Assembly: GCA_018806985.1 (NCBI GenBank)
Contig: JADANN010000256.1
Span: 2,021,501 to 2,085,500, forward strand
Direction of reading: 5' to 3'
Length of the DNA: 64,000 bases
Source of the DNA: Angiostrongylus vasorum
Taxonomy: Eukaryota > Nematoda > Chromadorea > Rhabditida > Metastrongylidae
Shown: one piece after another, positions 42,111-57,000 of the stretch
How positions within the stretch are numbered: the first letter of the stretch is position 1
How the letters are laid out: each line of letters starts with the position of its first letter
Notes under the pieces: model-generated
Databases searched by the model: none
What the model saw: only the letters and a program-made list of their open reading frames with translations
Told to the model about the DNA's origin: nothing
Position numbers and translations under genes: made by a program

Positions 42111-45100
42111 ACTTCTAACCTTCTCCCATGTACTTGGCATTCACTTGATTGCGTCTTTTTGGCCGAATTGACTCGTGCAATACTATCCACATAAACAAGA
42201 ACACACCCACGCACGCATGCATGAGTACGTCTTCCTCAATACAGAAGATAAGTGATGAATCGGCGCAGCAGAAATAGGGAGTCATCTCATTAGGATTTTT
42301 AGGATTCATCTGTCTCAGGAAAGTATAACGCTGCTTTTGCTTCGTGACTAACCTCATATCCAACGCCTGGGAACCCACTGCGTTGCTTCGCGACTACATC
42401 GCAAGAGATCCCTCTGTTAGGGAGGTCAATGGGCAATCTTTGTAAGGAGTATTATTGTTTAGAGTGTTTAATAAAGGACGAAAGTTTGAAGCGTTCGGAC
42501 GTGATTATGCATTAAAAACGAGCCATGCTTTCGACACCTATAAGCATCTTTAGGGATGATTTAATGTATATCTGGCTCGTATAATGGCTTAGCGTGGCCC
42601 GTAAATGTGTTAGGTCAGTGTTTTTGTCCTCTATGTGTCGTTCAATTTTCTGAACTTGGAGAGATTAGAAACTTGGTCAGCACAATGCGCAGGCTCTGAC
42701 GAACAGCCGATCCAGTACATATTGCAGAACACCTCAAACCACTGGTCTACCCGCGAGTGTTTCAACAATGATCATGAAAAGTGTACAGCTATGCTAAAAA
42801 AAAATGCTTTTAAGTTAAGAACTGCATGCATATAGGAAGGAAGCGGAGGAGTCATTTCCGCCGCCTCTTCATTGGCGACAGTCTCCGTGGTGCACTACTC
42901 TTTCTACGTTAATATTCTCTCCCTTCGAAGCGAACTAGCCTGTAAACGTTTCTTTGTAAATTGTCAAGCGTGGGAAATTAGTTTTCTAGTGTGACGTCTG
43001 ACACAGAGTCTATGTTGGATAGGCTATCGATTGCACACAAACGCAGCAAAAAAAGCGCTATATTGAAAAAATAAACCACCGCAAATGAAATGCATTTAAA
43101 GCAATGCATTTTGAACAATTTGCCCCACACTCGTCCATTCCATGTGATGCCTTTTGGACTTCATGTGTTAAAATACTTGGAAAAATATATGCGATAGGAA
43201 GAAACGACTTATTTTCATGAGTATTAACGTCGTCCACTTTGTTGGTGCTGCTATGCTATCAGGGTTGTTTTTATATCAGAGATGTGTAAAAGTTGTACCC
43301 CACAGCTGCAATTCATTCTATCAATTTCCGTGAGAAAGAAAAAGAGCTTTTTTCTGTGATTTCCGTTTTCTATGCTATAAACGAGAACTGAGAATGACGT
43401 CTTACCAAGAATTCTGTCAACCTGTTAATCGGCACAACCGTGATGGATGTCGTTTATTTTCTAACTCAAATGGTTTGATGGACCGACTTCGCGTATCGTG
43501 TGGCCATCACCTTCTTCCACTCGTTCTGTTGTCTTGCAGCCGTCAGTCACAGTTCGTAGAGTTGGCGTTTGGATTCGGCTGCAACTTGAAGATCCGTTAT
43601 CTTTTACTCTTATATATTGACTAGTTGCTAAGCGTAGTTCTCCTTTAAATTCCGAAATAGCCGCGTTAGAGCATTCCCACATCTTCACCATAGAGGTGAA
43701 ATGGTCATATCGCTGAATAAACATTCCTGGATGTCGGATTGGTACGTACAGTGGGATTCATTACTCCAAAACACTCCCTGCGAGAAATCATTTCCATAGT
43801 TTATCACGTTCAAAGATAATGTTCCATTTTTTTGGTAAAGCCTCACATTTCGTTCTTTAAGAACAGCAAACACTTCGACTTAGATAGGTTTGCAAAGGTG
43901 TTTTTTGTGGCTGGCAAGTCGCTAAAATACGTGTTTTGCTTTAGGAGCAACTAGTAATCAATTATGGCTACATACGCGAACACGCACAAACCTCTGGTGG
44001 TCCAGAGTGTGGGACGTTCAACCTTACTTTGCGACAAATCATCAAAATGAAATTATAGTCACAAGAATGACGCCGAAAGCCATGTCATGTGTCAGGTCAT
44101 GTGCGTTTAAACTAGGGACGCAATGCGAGCTTGTCAGGCAGGATGTATTCGCCCGAAGTGATACGTAGCGCTTGAACCTAAGCCACACTCGTCAGTGGTA
44201 ACTGGTCAGAAGAACGGCTGGTTCGTCCACTCTCGTGCACTTATGTGAAATAAGTGCTAATAGAGCGTGACTGCTCGAGTTTTCCGACCTTCTACCTCAA
44301 TTTAATGTTAGCTTTCCGGCTGCGCTCATGCTTTTTGTATACACTTGAACATGATGTACTTTGACAGAGTGGAAGCTGGTTTGAAGGTGAAGAAAATTTT
44401 TAGCTAGTATATCAACACAAAAATGTTTCATAATGGCACACGGGCTTCGGAATACCATAAGCGAAAGAATTCCTTCTACGTGGTGATCATTAACAAAGCG
44501 ACCTCAACGAACTGGCGACGTCGTAAGAGCTAAATATTGAGATCGAGTGAGAAGAACGAAACTAACAGGGTAATTACATGCTAACGGCTGTCCAAAAGTC
44601 AAGTACTTAAGGCTATACGAACCTTTCTGAATTTAAACGACGAGCATAATTGAAGACAAGTTGTCCTTATTAATAACAGTTTTCACGTCGTGGTCATCTT
44701 AGTCACACTATACACACCTCCTCCCTACCCTAAATACAAGTAAAAACACTTGAATTACGTAGTAGTAAACGTGAGAATCGAGAATACCATTATACTTGTA
44801 CACCTAGATGACTAGCCATCACATGAGTTGTGAGATGACACGTGGCATTCAGAACTTCTATTATCCGTTTCGGTGACATAAAGCTGTCATCTATGGATGT
44901 AGAGGATTTCATTTATATTGGATTTTTTGTTTCTACGTGAGTTCAGATGCAGCCTGAAGATTTGTCTCCATCTCTTCTCATAGACATGTTGAATACTGGT
45001 CGACTTCATTTTCTATGGAGTACTCAGATAACCGTGCTAGGATGTGCCCAGGTCTTCACCACAGAAAATCGTCAATTCATCTGAATTGGAAAAAAGGTTT

Positions 45101-46160
45101 GCTGTCTTAAAATAAGATTCTTCCAAAATGGCAGTCACATCCGTGTCAGCAGTGACACTTGTGATCTGAAGAGAGACTGACCAAAAAAGTTGCACTATGA
45201 ATGGCACATATACTCATGCAATGCAATCACGATTCCAGCAAACTGGTTGGAGAACCGAAACTGGTAAGACTTCTAGAGATTTTTTGAAAGTCTCTCGTGC
45301 CAAGTGATGCGTGATGGCATCATTTCCACTACTTATGTTAAATGTCTCGCAAATCTTTGTGACGACCTATTCATACAAACTTGCAAGAAAGATTTCCAAA
45401 TTCAATAACCACATCTTACTCAGATAGTTATAAGATCTGTCCTCACATGTTGTGCGAGTCTCAGCACTTCTGCAATTCATTTCATTGACTAGCAGCCGTC
45501 CTACACGTAAGAAGCCCAGCTCGTGTGTGATTTCGAATGCTCACTGAGAAGAAGAAAAGCTGACCTTTTCAAAGAAAAAAAGAAAAAAGAAAAAAGAAAA
45601 AGGGGGAAATTGTAGAAAAAGTTTATTGTCCAGTAATTTGCCCAACAACTAACTATTTTAATCACGAGAGCTACTGCATGAAATGTGCGGATATAAAACT
45701 CCAAAAGAGACTCAACATAAACTGCAAAACACTTCGAAGAAGACGACAGCAATGCATTTTCTATATAGACCACAATAACCCACGGTAAACAATAGTATAC
45801 ATATCATTCATACTTACAGAATAATAGAGCAAAGTCTTTCCTACAATCCTGTCATGTTCAAAATGCCTCAAGTCCTCTACTTATTGAGGAAAGACTTATG
45901 ATTGTCAAAGAACTAGAAAGTCCCCAGCCGACGAAAAATTGCGCGTAATCCGTTCGGCCAACCTCTAATACGGTAGCAGGGGCGGAATGGGTTAACCCAT
46001 TCGCGACGGTATGACATTATAGTGTCTGCACGTGATGGCACGAGTGAACGTTATGAATACTATGGTGTCCATTTTCATTTTGGTGGGTTCCGAAACCTCT
46101 TTTTACCGTAACATGTATATTCATTCGTTTTCTTTTTGTTTACCGCTTACTACGATTTTT
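42111..46160. other. Spacer with no recognised gene
   Basis: Only short open frames without recognisable domains, and a purine-rich AAAG stretch at 45573-45605. It may hold distal promoter elements of the puf gene, but no specific site is visible. Confidence 0.5.
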
Positions 46161-46400
46161 ACGGCAGGCTATCATTCGAAATCAACCACACCGATGCTGA
46201 GATATTCGCAAAACTTGGAACCGGCCAGATCGAACCAGATTTCCTTTTGCGAAGGCACGCGCATTACACACTGCGCTACGGAGGTCCTTGCTCTGCGCGT
46301 CTCTTAGATAGTTTTCTATCAACTAGTGCCATCAGCAATCACCCGTCAATGGGATTGATCCGGGAAGCCCACATCGGCATTGAACCCTTATATTCATACG
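46160..46400 (-). repeat. tRNA-headed repeat S3
   Basis: Antisense copy; on the minus strand the head reads CCGTAGCGCAGTGTGTAATG and has GGTTCGATCTGG. Same family as 3.2 and 29.8 kb. Confidence 0.62.
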
Positions 46401-47205
46401 CTTTTCCAAGCGAAAGCAGATTATAGTAGAGAGATGAGTCCAGGAAAGCCATTATCCACACCTAATGTTGTAAAAAGAACATCTTTTTTGTACAAATTTG
46501 TTAACCGGTAGGTATTTCAGCCAAGAATTAAATGTTCTTTTATTTTAAACGTTACGGTTACTGTATGGAATGTGCAGAAAATGAAAATGTCAGGCCAGCC
46601 ACAAAAATAAGACCCCGTCGCGAGTGGCTTAACTCCTCCAGCACTGAGTGCCATCTGCACCCCATGAATATGGTTTTCGTTATAATGCGTTGCGAACATA
46701 AAGCACTCCTTGAATGCTATCAAATTTTGGGTGCACTACGTTGTAGTAGAAAGAAGCGATTTCTTACGCACTAGCTTTTGTTGCTGGCATCCTGATCTGT
46801 TATAGTTTCCATAAATATTTCATTTCAGTCAAAGGGTCCCAATGAAATGATCACCATCACCGCCCACAGTGGCATGATTTGCTCAAATGACTTCAAACTA
46901 GCCTTTGTGGTTTTAAACTAAGTATTTAATATACAGCACTAGCCTGCCTATACAATGTACCATGAAGTGAACAGCTTCGGAAAAACAACACGAGGTGTGA
47001 ACTGCACAGCTGAATCGAACGTGTTTGTTTCCAATCATCATCTCAGTTGCCCACCCAATGATACAAAATTCGAGTTATCATGAGCGAAACCACCATCACA
47101 ACTGCGCTACGAACAAAAACTTAGTTCGTTAGAACTAAATCGGAAGATCGATTTTCGATATGCCTAGGCATAACTAATTAATTTATTAAAGTTCTACCAA
47201 CATAT

Positions 47206-47475
47206 GAGTGCGGGTGGCGCAGTTGTCGGAGGTGTCCCCCCTATACACATGGGATCGATCCCAGCGCTCCAGGCTTACCAAGCCTTCCATCCCTACAGGC
47301 GGGAGATTGGTAGCACATTTCCCTGGGAGGATAGCAGCACTGGCTCGATAGATCGGTAGACCATCGCGAGTCATTGGAAAGACCGCCTATGCATCCACTC
47401 ACCTCCAACGATGCGTAATTGATGCCGAATGCATGGCCCATTTCTCAGTGAATGATCAACGCCGAGAGCTTTAAC
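47206..47475 (+). repeat. tRNA-headed SINE-like repeat S2
   Basis: Head GGTGGCGCAGTTGTCGGAGG with GGGATCGATCCC and end CAACGCCGAGAGC. Family S2. Confidence 0.7.
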
Positions 47476-47574
47476 TTTTTCGTTATCCACGAATTACAAG
47501 AACACGTGACCTCGCGTGAACACAACGAAACATTTTGCCCAAGTCGAGAGGACGGACGGCTGTGGACCACTGGC

Positions 47575-47660
47575 TCGGATCTTCGGCTCCGAAGAAGACG
47601 AAGACGTCAAAACGTTAGCCGGATAAATCTTTTTGTCAATCTCGTGTTAGCTTCATAATG
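47575..47660 (+). repeat. PLE-type terminus, family B
   Basis: Core GGCTCCGAAGA, hairpin GAC/GTC, then AAAACGTTAGCC (47585-47621), followed by the family end ATCTCGTGTTAGC. Confidence 0.65.
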
Positions 47661-48664
47661 CAAGAAGGTATCAGCAAAGACAGTTCGCAAGATTTAATCT
47701 CGAAGGGTTTCAACAGCATCGCGAAATCAGCACAGTTATCGAAATTACAACGGAGTACATATGCTACAAGACACACCAGACGAGGCGCAAACTCTATTCG
47801 TTGACTTCTGATGCGGTGAAGTTCGTATTATCTAGGCCGAAACAATCATGAGTACCTCACGAACAAGAACTTAGCTAGGCAGTACTTATCGTACGGAATA
47901 ATCTCGAAGGATTCAACGGTATCGTAAAGTCCTTGCACTAATCAAAATCATAATGTGGTAGGTCTGGCATAGATCGTGTTCAGAATGAGTTTTCCCCCCA
48001 ACGACACGACATTTGACGTGCTCACGACAAGTCCACCTGCATGCCGCGCGGGACTGTCGCGCGGTAGTGTCCACCAATTCACTGCGAAGCAAGTAGTGTC
48101 GCACGCGGTATGCCGTTGCTCTCGCGACCACCCTGTTAGCAGGTTGTGGTCTCGTTGGCTAGCATTTGTTGCTGCGCAGTGTCGTTGGTCCTGAAAACTG
48201 GCCCAAATTTTCCAAGTCGAGATCTGTGTCTTGTCCCTTGCTTCGCTTGTCGCGTAACTTTTACAGCTTCGCAGTGTTTTCCCATACATTTTCAGAAGCT
48301 CTGCTTTGATTCTCATGACTCCCCGCCATGACTTCCTGTTTGTAGTTGTTTCAGATTTGTCGAAAAGTATCATATAAACTGTGCGATCAGATCTTTTTTA
48401 TATTGGGAAATTCTGACTGATAAGCTGGATGTGCTTCGAGAGCCAGTGAGGGTAACTGTGAAGGGCTTCAGCCGAAGTCAGTGTGATGTTCCAGATGTCT
48501 TGAAGCTCTTTATGTTCAGTTATGATTCTAATGTCATTCACAGGGGAAGGGTTTTTGCATTTCTCCGTTCGTTTTAGGCCTAGAGTTTTCGCGCTGAGGG
48601 TGATTCGATGTGTCCAGAGAAATTTCCATATATTGATTTCTTCACTTTGAATTTTACGAAAAAA

Positions 48665-48795
48665 ACGGTACTGCTTTTTGCGCGGAAAGGGTAGTCGCGG
48701 TTCGATCTGGCTCGAGGTCCACGTTTTGCGACTATCTCAGCACCGTTGTGGTTATATTTCACATTATACCCTGCAGTGAAAAATTATACTAGGCA
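48665..48795 (+). repeat. Partial S3 repeat
   Basis: Box-B-like GGTTCGATCTGG and the tail GTTGTGGTTATATTTCAC shared with the copy at 3.66 kb. Confidence 0.5.
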
Positions 48796-49356
48796 ACAAA
48801 TAAAACCTTAGCACTGCCAATTATATTTTTTTTCACGTGAACGGAACTTCTACTTTCGGTTGCTGTCCATCGGTTCCTAGTCGAGGGTTCACATTCAGGA
48901 CGTTAAACCCGGTACTCTCTATCTAAGCGATCGTTCTACTACTGTTTTTGTGCTTAGTGTAACCGTTTTTGTACTTCTACAATCTGATTGCCTTTAGTAC
49001 AACATTCAGCTACTTTTCTTGTTTATCTGCTTCGCATTTTTTTCCTTTTTGTCTTTAAATTTCGTGGTGAGCTTGTCACATGAAGCTATAAGTCCATTTC
49101 AGGTTTATTGTATATAGGGTCCTGCTTTGTCTGGTAGGGCAATCTGTACTTGTGGAGAGAAGCCATTATATTTCTTTTTGTTGTTCATTCTGCAAGGATA
49201 GTCCGGACATCACTAGTCGTCGGAGCAATTCAGGACAATCATTATTCCTTGTATATACTGTACAGAAATATTCTCTCTACTAACATTGTACAGTAGTGTG
49301 GACGAGTGCTTTATTCTGTCTGTTGCTGGATTTCTTTCGACATCGCTAAATAACAA

Positions 49357-49420
49357 ATGGCAGAACCACAGTGGTCGAACGGCTATGTCCATAACGTATG
49401 GAATAACACGCCTCAAGGAC
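49357..49420 (+). CDS. puf-9: puf exon 1 (start exon)
   Basis: Reads [21 protein letters not shown] from ATG 49357. Two donors keep phase 1: GTGTAG at 49421 or GTGTGT at 49427. The exon is a plausible start, not supported by a conserved domain. Confidence 0.6.
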
Positions 49421-52400
49421 GTGTAGGTGTGTTGCAAACTTCTTCATCGTTTTCCTTTTTTTCTGTTTTTTATTTGTTTAGCGCGACACTTGTAACTCTT
49501 CTAACGGTTTACCGCCTCATCGTGGCCGGGAAGTGTTCCCGGGTGTCAGCGTGCGATGTACAGCGGTGGAGTTCATCCCACCGCGGGGTCTTCCGAGCTG
49601 AGAAGTTCGGCGTTTCCAATCGGGCGCACGGCTAGGAGTAAACCAGCACCTGTATCCACCACCGTCCTGGTATCAAACTATTCGCATGGTGGTTAATCTC
49701 CCTTTGATACACAAAGTGTGGCGACTGCCTGTGGTAGTGATGACCTGAGGCAGACTTTAGCTAGGGAGACCTCAAGACTCCAGGGAACCACAACGTGTAA
49801 ACCATAAAAAATTTTGGAAAAGTGAGAATTATGCTGAGGAGCGCACAACCAGTGAAAACGGGTCCAACTATCCAAGTAAGTAGGTATTATTGACTGCTGT
49901 TAACTAGAACATATGGGATGTGGTTTGAGGTATATAATGCTCTTTGTCTATCGAGCACTTCTCTGTCTTTGTAAAAAAAAACAGTCTGGCGGAGGTGTTC
50001 GATTGCATTTTTAATTTCTATTAATTGACAGGAGTTTCTCAAATTGTTTTTTTTTTTTTCGAAGGTTGGTATTTTAAATATGAACCTGTTGTAGAAACCG
50101 CGGAACTTCATTTGTTAGCCAGTTTACCATTCCTTGTATAATTATCGTTATGTTGTTCACCACGGATGTTCGTTGCTTGGGTACATTTCTGGTACTAAAT
50201 GGTGTCTCAGGACCCATATGGCTGAAACTTCTTGGTCCATCAACCTTTTTCACTTCTTTTATCTATCCCGTCGATCTTTTTCGACGCATATTTGTCGTAA
50301 ATCCATGCGTTCATCTCCACCTTAGTTTTACAGAGCTTCTATTCAGTACCGTGATGGTACTCGTGATTACACATGAGTGCATGTCTAATTTCACGATGAT
50401 TCGTGAACTAATGGATGTGTCCGACCCAGCAATCCAGCGACCAAAGAAGCTGTTGCCCTTGTCCTTGGCCTATGTTGGGAGCTTATGAAATGTTTAGCAC
50501 CGTCAACTGCGTGGTCTTATTCCTCTCGAAAATCCAGTGTTATAATTTTGCCAGACGTATTTATTGTTTAGGTACATTGGTACATCAGGGCGGTTGTCTA
50601 GCGACCACCATATCTCGTACTCGTTGCAAGCGACTTTTTTTCCGAGTTTCTATCAGCAATAGAGACTACTTCTGCTTGACGCTTCTTCAGTTTTGTGTCA
50701 TTTGGAGAATGTCTCTTAAGAAGTCGTTGAATTTGCGTCTTTGGTTGACATGAAGTCGGAACTCACATGAAATTTCGATCATATTTTCCTTTCCTTGCTG
50801 GTGAAGAGACCATGTTCTATATATACGGCCGCTACTATGGTTGCTAGTTCGATCCCGCGCCACAAACAAACCAATCCCTTCTTCCTTCCTGGGTCATTAA
50901 ATTGCTATTAGGCTTATCTGGAGGAAGGTGATACTGCCGAAACGTCAGCTACTGTTGTTCTATGTGTTCTATTTGTATGGAAGTAAACGTGTGCTGAATA
51001 ACAACCTCGCGATTGCTAAAAAAGAAAACGACACACTTATCTGGAAGTATAGAAACTGTTCTTTAACAGTACTGAATGAGGTCGAATTCATGACACATCC
51101 TTCAGGAATTGATTACTGCCGAATGGTTTATCCTTGATCATTTGTTCTACATTGAGTTAAACCTCTGAAAATCATTGGATTCGAATTATAAGGCAACTAA
51201 TTGGTGTTGATTCGATCCGTGACCAAACAAATTTGCGCGGATATGGAACCACCACGTATTCCTGCGGCTAGTTGTCCGTTACTTCTGCTTTCATCCATGA
51301 CACATGACAAAAAAAGCTTTTTTGTCGATTTTGAAAGAGGTTGATTACTATACGTGGTTCTAAATTTTTCCTTCTCAGTTCGCACGGATATGTTTTAGTT
51401 CAGATTCCGATATTTGGTTTACTCAAATTCCATGGTCTTACCTATTTTACGAAGCTTTCATCTGCTTCGTATTAACAAGGCTTTAGTATCTAATGTAAGG
51501 AATTATGATTTTAGACCATTCCGTTAGCAAGCCTATAATGGTTGCGAATGCTAATACCAGTCAAGCAACGTCACCACATTCTGAATCCTACGGTCCTGGA
51601 GTGCTACAGATGGTGGTTGATAATGTGTTGAGTGGGTCACCTGCGTCTGTCAATGCTAAATTTGTGAGTGCTTTTTTTTCGTACTGTTTGTTCACACATC
51701 AAGTATTACTGAACTTTCAGCTTAAATAAGTGGTAAGAACACAATACTTCCTGTCTGAGCTGAAAAATGGTCAAGATATTATTCGTTCAATGCTACTTTT
51801 TTTATCTTTCTTTATCCACTTTTACCTATTCTGTTAAATTTCGCACGTGCTGGACTGTACGTTAGGATAACCCTGAAGTACATTTTAACACGTTGGTGAC
51901 TGTGCGGGTTTTCAAACAAAGAGAAACATTTATGGGCTGCAAACAATCGGAATTTTATCACATAGGATGACTAAGAATGCATTGTTTACAGAAAAAAAAA
52001 GACGGAAAAAAATTATGTCCAATTGGTTCTCATTTCAATTGATGAAGTTCGTTCTGAGCTCAGATAGGATTGCTTATACTTCCGCGACAGTGCGTACTAA
52101 TTTCGATGCGTACGTCTTCTACCAAGTATCTAGAGGTGGTTTAGATGCATATGTGACCTAAACGACGTCTTACAGTGGCTTTCAGATGTATCAAATCAGT
52201 GTTTTTACCCTCGCAGACAACTCTAGTACTAGTTTACCGGTACTGGTGGGATTAAAGCGGCCTGAGGAAGGGGAGTAAACCAAGAACCACATGTGCACTG
52301 CTGGACACCTCTAACCGCTGCGCTGTACGCCCTCTAACACCAAACATATATCAGATCTCAGCTTAAAGTGAACTTAATAATTGATGTATTGAAAGTATTA

Positions 52401-54026
52401 CAATCCAAGCAGCTTTGTCGGCAAGGTACGATTTCATTTGTTCTATCGCAGTAATACTGTAATTTTCTGGAGTTCACGAAGCATTTTTCGCTATTTTCGT
52501 TTGGGCAAGGTTCACATTTCAAGAAGCGGAGCGATTTAGCAAGATTGGCTTCATTATGACAGATTGATGTCACCAGTTCATCATTTCATTGTTTCAAATT
52601 CATCATTGTTGTTTCGGTTGCTATGCTTGCCTCTAAAATCTTTAAAAAAGAAAATCTTGGAAATATTTTAAATCAAAATAATATTTCCAAAAGAGTTGGA
52701 TGTATCCTTGGAGAGATATAGCAAAGTCTGTTAAATATGTATTCTCCAAGTTTTCCATGCGTATTTTAAATCAAGAATGCTCACAGATCCGGAGGCAGAT
52801 TTGAACCAGCGTATTCGTGAACGTCTCACTCATCCCTCGTTTTTGTAAGCTTCCGAAGCCGAAGGATAAATTATGAAAGGTAGAATGGTAGAGTCTACGT
52901 TGTTAGCACGGACAACGATGTTTTCCATCCTGTTTTCTAAGCGTCAGATAATTTCGAAAATTTTGTATGCCACCCTTCTTCTCAGGCTTAGATCTGAAGC
53001 TATCATTCATTGCGTGGACTTATCTGCTGAGATGCATATGGTCACGGTGTTTGCATTTATTCGTTTGAACCTGAGTGGGGCGCTAGGAACTAATCGATAT
53101 CTGGTGATATTGCTTTATAGAGGTACAACCGGAGCTGCATCCTTACGCAAGTACTGTTTAAATTAGATAGCGTTAGTTCAACCTCGCTAAAGCTTGATTT
53201 TATCCACCGTTATGTTCTCGCATTTCAGTTGTTGTGGCATTATCGAACCCATTTATATCGATGACAATCTCTACAAAATTGTGCTTGCAGAGTTGCTGTA
53301 TAGCTCGTGAGGGTCTTTTTTGAACATAGTAGGAATTTCCTGGTTATATCAGGCTTTCATGACTGCTTCCATCACAACTGAGTTAAGAACCGTTTTGGCA
53401 AAAACAGAAACACTGGAAGTGCGATAAGGTCTGGTCTTATGCACACACAGTTTTTCATTGAGTTCCATTAGTACATGAGTACGATCAATCAAGTTGAATC
53501 TTTTTCAAAACCTCGCTTTTTCACTCCCCATCCTGTTGAAGGTCTTAGGTGTTAAGGTTGAAGAACGAAAAGCAGTTCGTAGTTGATGGAACAGGTAGTA
53601 TAGCCGGTATACGTTAAGCTAGTGTAAGTTCTTTTCAAACACGACGTAGCAACCCACTTAGATTCGACTCATTCGGATCCTTTAAATCTGACAGGTGTTG
53701 GGTGAAGAACTGACTCCATGTTTTTTTACGCTGATCTTCTGAATGTTATTCATCAGCCTTCTTGTTCTATTGTTGATACATCAAAACTGAAAACGATGTA
53801 TCATCCTTCTTTGGTAAATCTTGAGTTGTAACTAACTAGGAAATAAGTCTTCTCATAACTTTTGTTTTTTCTATCACTGTTTTGTAATTCAGTGTCGTTT
53901 TGATACAGCTAGTTTTCTGTTTCCTTTAGGGTCCACCAAGTGCTAGAGGAGAAGTTTCTTTACGGATTATAGAAGGAAGAAGGTAAGCAGCGTTCCCTTC
54001 AGATTATATATGCATATGTGTATATA

Positions 54027-54069
<43 letters not shown>

Positions 54070-57000
54070 TTGTAGGAGTTTTTTCTTTTTAGCGAGGACA
54101 AGCGGAACGAAGGTGCTGCTGTAGGTGTAACAATCCCTTGTGGTATTCCTTTGTTCAATTCAGGAGTTGAAGCACAAGGCGGCACACCTGATTTCCAGGT
54201 GGGATATTATGGGTTCCTTCACAAGATTTAGGAGCCTATCTATGAGATTTTTTTACGCTTAGAGAAGTTACTTCATCAATTTATCTTTAATAAGATTTTT
54301 TCTAGAGTTCCGTTAATTCCTTTTGAATTCGTTTCTGTTGGTTTAATTACTTCCTCACTATCAAGTCGATGTTTGCTGCTTCAGTTAATTGTTTGAATAG
54401 TTTTCTAGTCCAAATAGACTAGGTAATAGTGAATGATAATAATGGCTAGTATTAGTGGATATTTCAAATTATTTACCAACCTCGTGTAAGCTTATCAGAG
54501 GAAGAATACATATCCTTTGGATATTTATCGGTAATCTTTTTGTATGTCTAGGAAGCTAATTAGGTTCGCTGTAGATTGTTGTAGTGTTGCGACTCCGTGT
54601 TTTTAAAGGAAACTGTTTTTTTGTAGGAACGATGAGGTTATAAGACTCAGTTACATTCATGGCAGTTACTTTTACTGAAACTAGAATTCTTGTGTAAGGA
54701 ACGTTTTTTAAGAGGACAAGGGCAATTTCCAGTTCCTCTGTCAGCTCGCGTTTTTGCTAACTTCGATCTCACGTTGAAGTTTTTTGTGAATCTATCATGG
54801 GGCTAATGGTTAGTTTTCCTACTTACTCACCGTCCTAGCGTTCCTAGATAGTTACCAATTCAATGATTTAAGTCTGTTGGTGGTAATCCTTTTCCTAGTT
54901 GAGAATGTTAGGCATCAAACTAACCAAAGAGGTAACTCGAACGTTAAGAAGCTCGACTGAGATCCTTACTCGACATTAACCATTTCCGAGGATCGACTTT
55001 CTGTTAACCTCGGCATTGGAATATGAATGCGTCATTTTCTTGTTCAGCAATCGCGAGGTTGTTAAACAGCATACATTTACTTCCATAGTAAAACACAATA
55101 CAATACAACAGTAGCTGAGGTTTCGGCAGTATCGCCTTCTTCAGAGCGTGGAAGGGTATACTGATGTACAATTTACCAGGCCAAACGCCTCAATAACACT
55201 TACAAAAAGAAGAAAAACTATGGTAATTACATGATCAACAGCTTCTCGAAAAACACCGCTTTTTACGTGACTTCCAATGAGGAGAACAGCTGATTATAGC
55301 CGCATAAGGTTGATGACTGCACAATCCCACATCAGAAATTGATGCGAACATACGGGGTCAGGTCGCGTATGACCTCTGGAGATTCATCCCTGCTATTCAT
55401 TGAGGATTTTTGCCATTTATCCAAAAAAGCCTCAAGAAGTTTTCGCGCTGAGTCTCATGTGCGAGGAGATTAACTTTTGCTTCAAAATCGTCTCCGCTAT
55501 GCTTTTGTATCCTATGCGTGCCTTAATCGCTGCCGCGATAGAAAGTTTATCTCTAACCTTACAGCCGCACAAAAAATGTGGCATGCGAGAAATTAGAGAA
55601 CTAATAAACTCAAAAAACAATAAGATTGTCCGTTAGTGATAAGGGGGGAGAGTTCGTGGTTATTCCTCGCCAGCTGGATGTTGAGATAACAGAGGAACGT
55701 CTTAGTGATGCTACCCTCTATCGCCCATCCTCTGAAAAGGAATATAAAAGTTCATACCGGAAGCTAAACAATCAGTTGGTCAGTGTGGCAAAGGCTGCAG
55801 GTTTAAAATTATCTGTCATTTCGCACTTTAAAATCGATAAACCAACATGTCCGCCCTATACCTACTTATTGAAACACATAAGTTGGTATCACCTGATGGT
55901 CTTGCGTCAACCAATCCGTCATCATTTAAGGTTAGACCCATCATCAGCTGTGTAGACGGGCCAACGGATAGAATAACCTGGTTTTAAGCCTAATACTTAC
56001 CCAATTGCTTAACCATATTCCAGCTCACCTCACAAACACCCAAATGTTCCTAGAATGTCTACGTAACGCGTCTCCTAATAACGCGTACGTGATGGAGTCC
56101 TTCGACGTTACTGCGTTGTACACCAACGTATCGAATGACTCTGCAATGCAAGCCATCTTCGAACTTCTTGTTAAACATGAAGGAAGAATAAATATGCATG
56201 GCTTGTCATCCAGCAGCTAATGGCTGTCTTAAAGGAGTGCCTAAACTGCTTGATTTTCAGATGGTCTGGGAAATATTTCGCGCAAATAAGGGGGTTGGCT
56301 ATGGGACAGCGACTGGCACCAAGCCTTGCCATTGTGTTTATGTCTAGGATAGAAGCCCCTGCTCTCGATCTCCGCCCACTACTCTACTGCAGATATGTAG
56401 ATGATTGTTTTGTCATCTTCTCTACGCAGGAGGAGATGGACAAATGCTTTGAATTATTGAACGAGCAGTCTGAGTACATTAAGTTCACCCGGGAGAAACC
56501 GAGAAAAAACTGGCTTCCGTTTTTAAACGTTCAAATAAACCTGTTAAGTAGCGGTTAGATGACAAAATGGTGCCGAAAGCCAAGTAACAAGAACATCCTC
56601 GTTCATTTCCTTTCTTCCCACCCTTCACACACAAAGAGATGCGCTTGTGAGAAACATGTTTCGAACAGCCACCTCTGGTGCACAACCAGGGAACTAAAGG
56701 AAGAATCGCGCGACTTGGCTCAGCAACTAGCCGTCTCCAATGGCTACGAAATAGTAACCCCAGGAGATAAGCATGGAGGGAGAGCAACGCGCCCAAGCGA
56801 AACACTTGGCCAAAAAGAAAGTCCAGTTTATTTTGCCTTTTATTAGCGATGAAGTAAGCGTAGCTACTAAACGGTGCTTAAGAAGGGCAGGTCTAGAGGA
56901 ATCGGTAGCGATAGTTGAAATACCACCGGATACTCTACGTCGTCAGTTAGTTCGTAACCGCCTGTATGACCGTCTATGTGGAACAACAAATTGCGTAATT

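Noticed and set aside
47948..48373. 141-codon minus-strand open frame
   Set aside because: Low-complexity, no domain, no splice context, and surrounded by repeats; not enough to call a gene.
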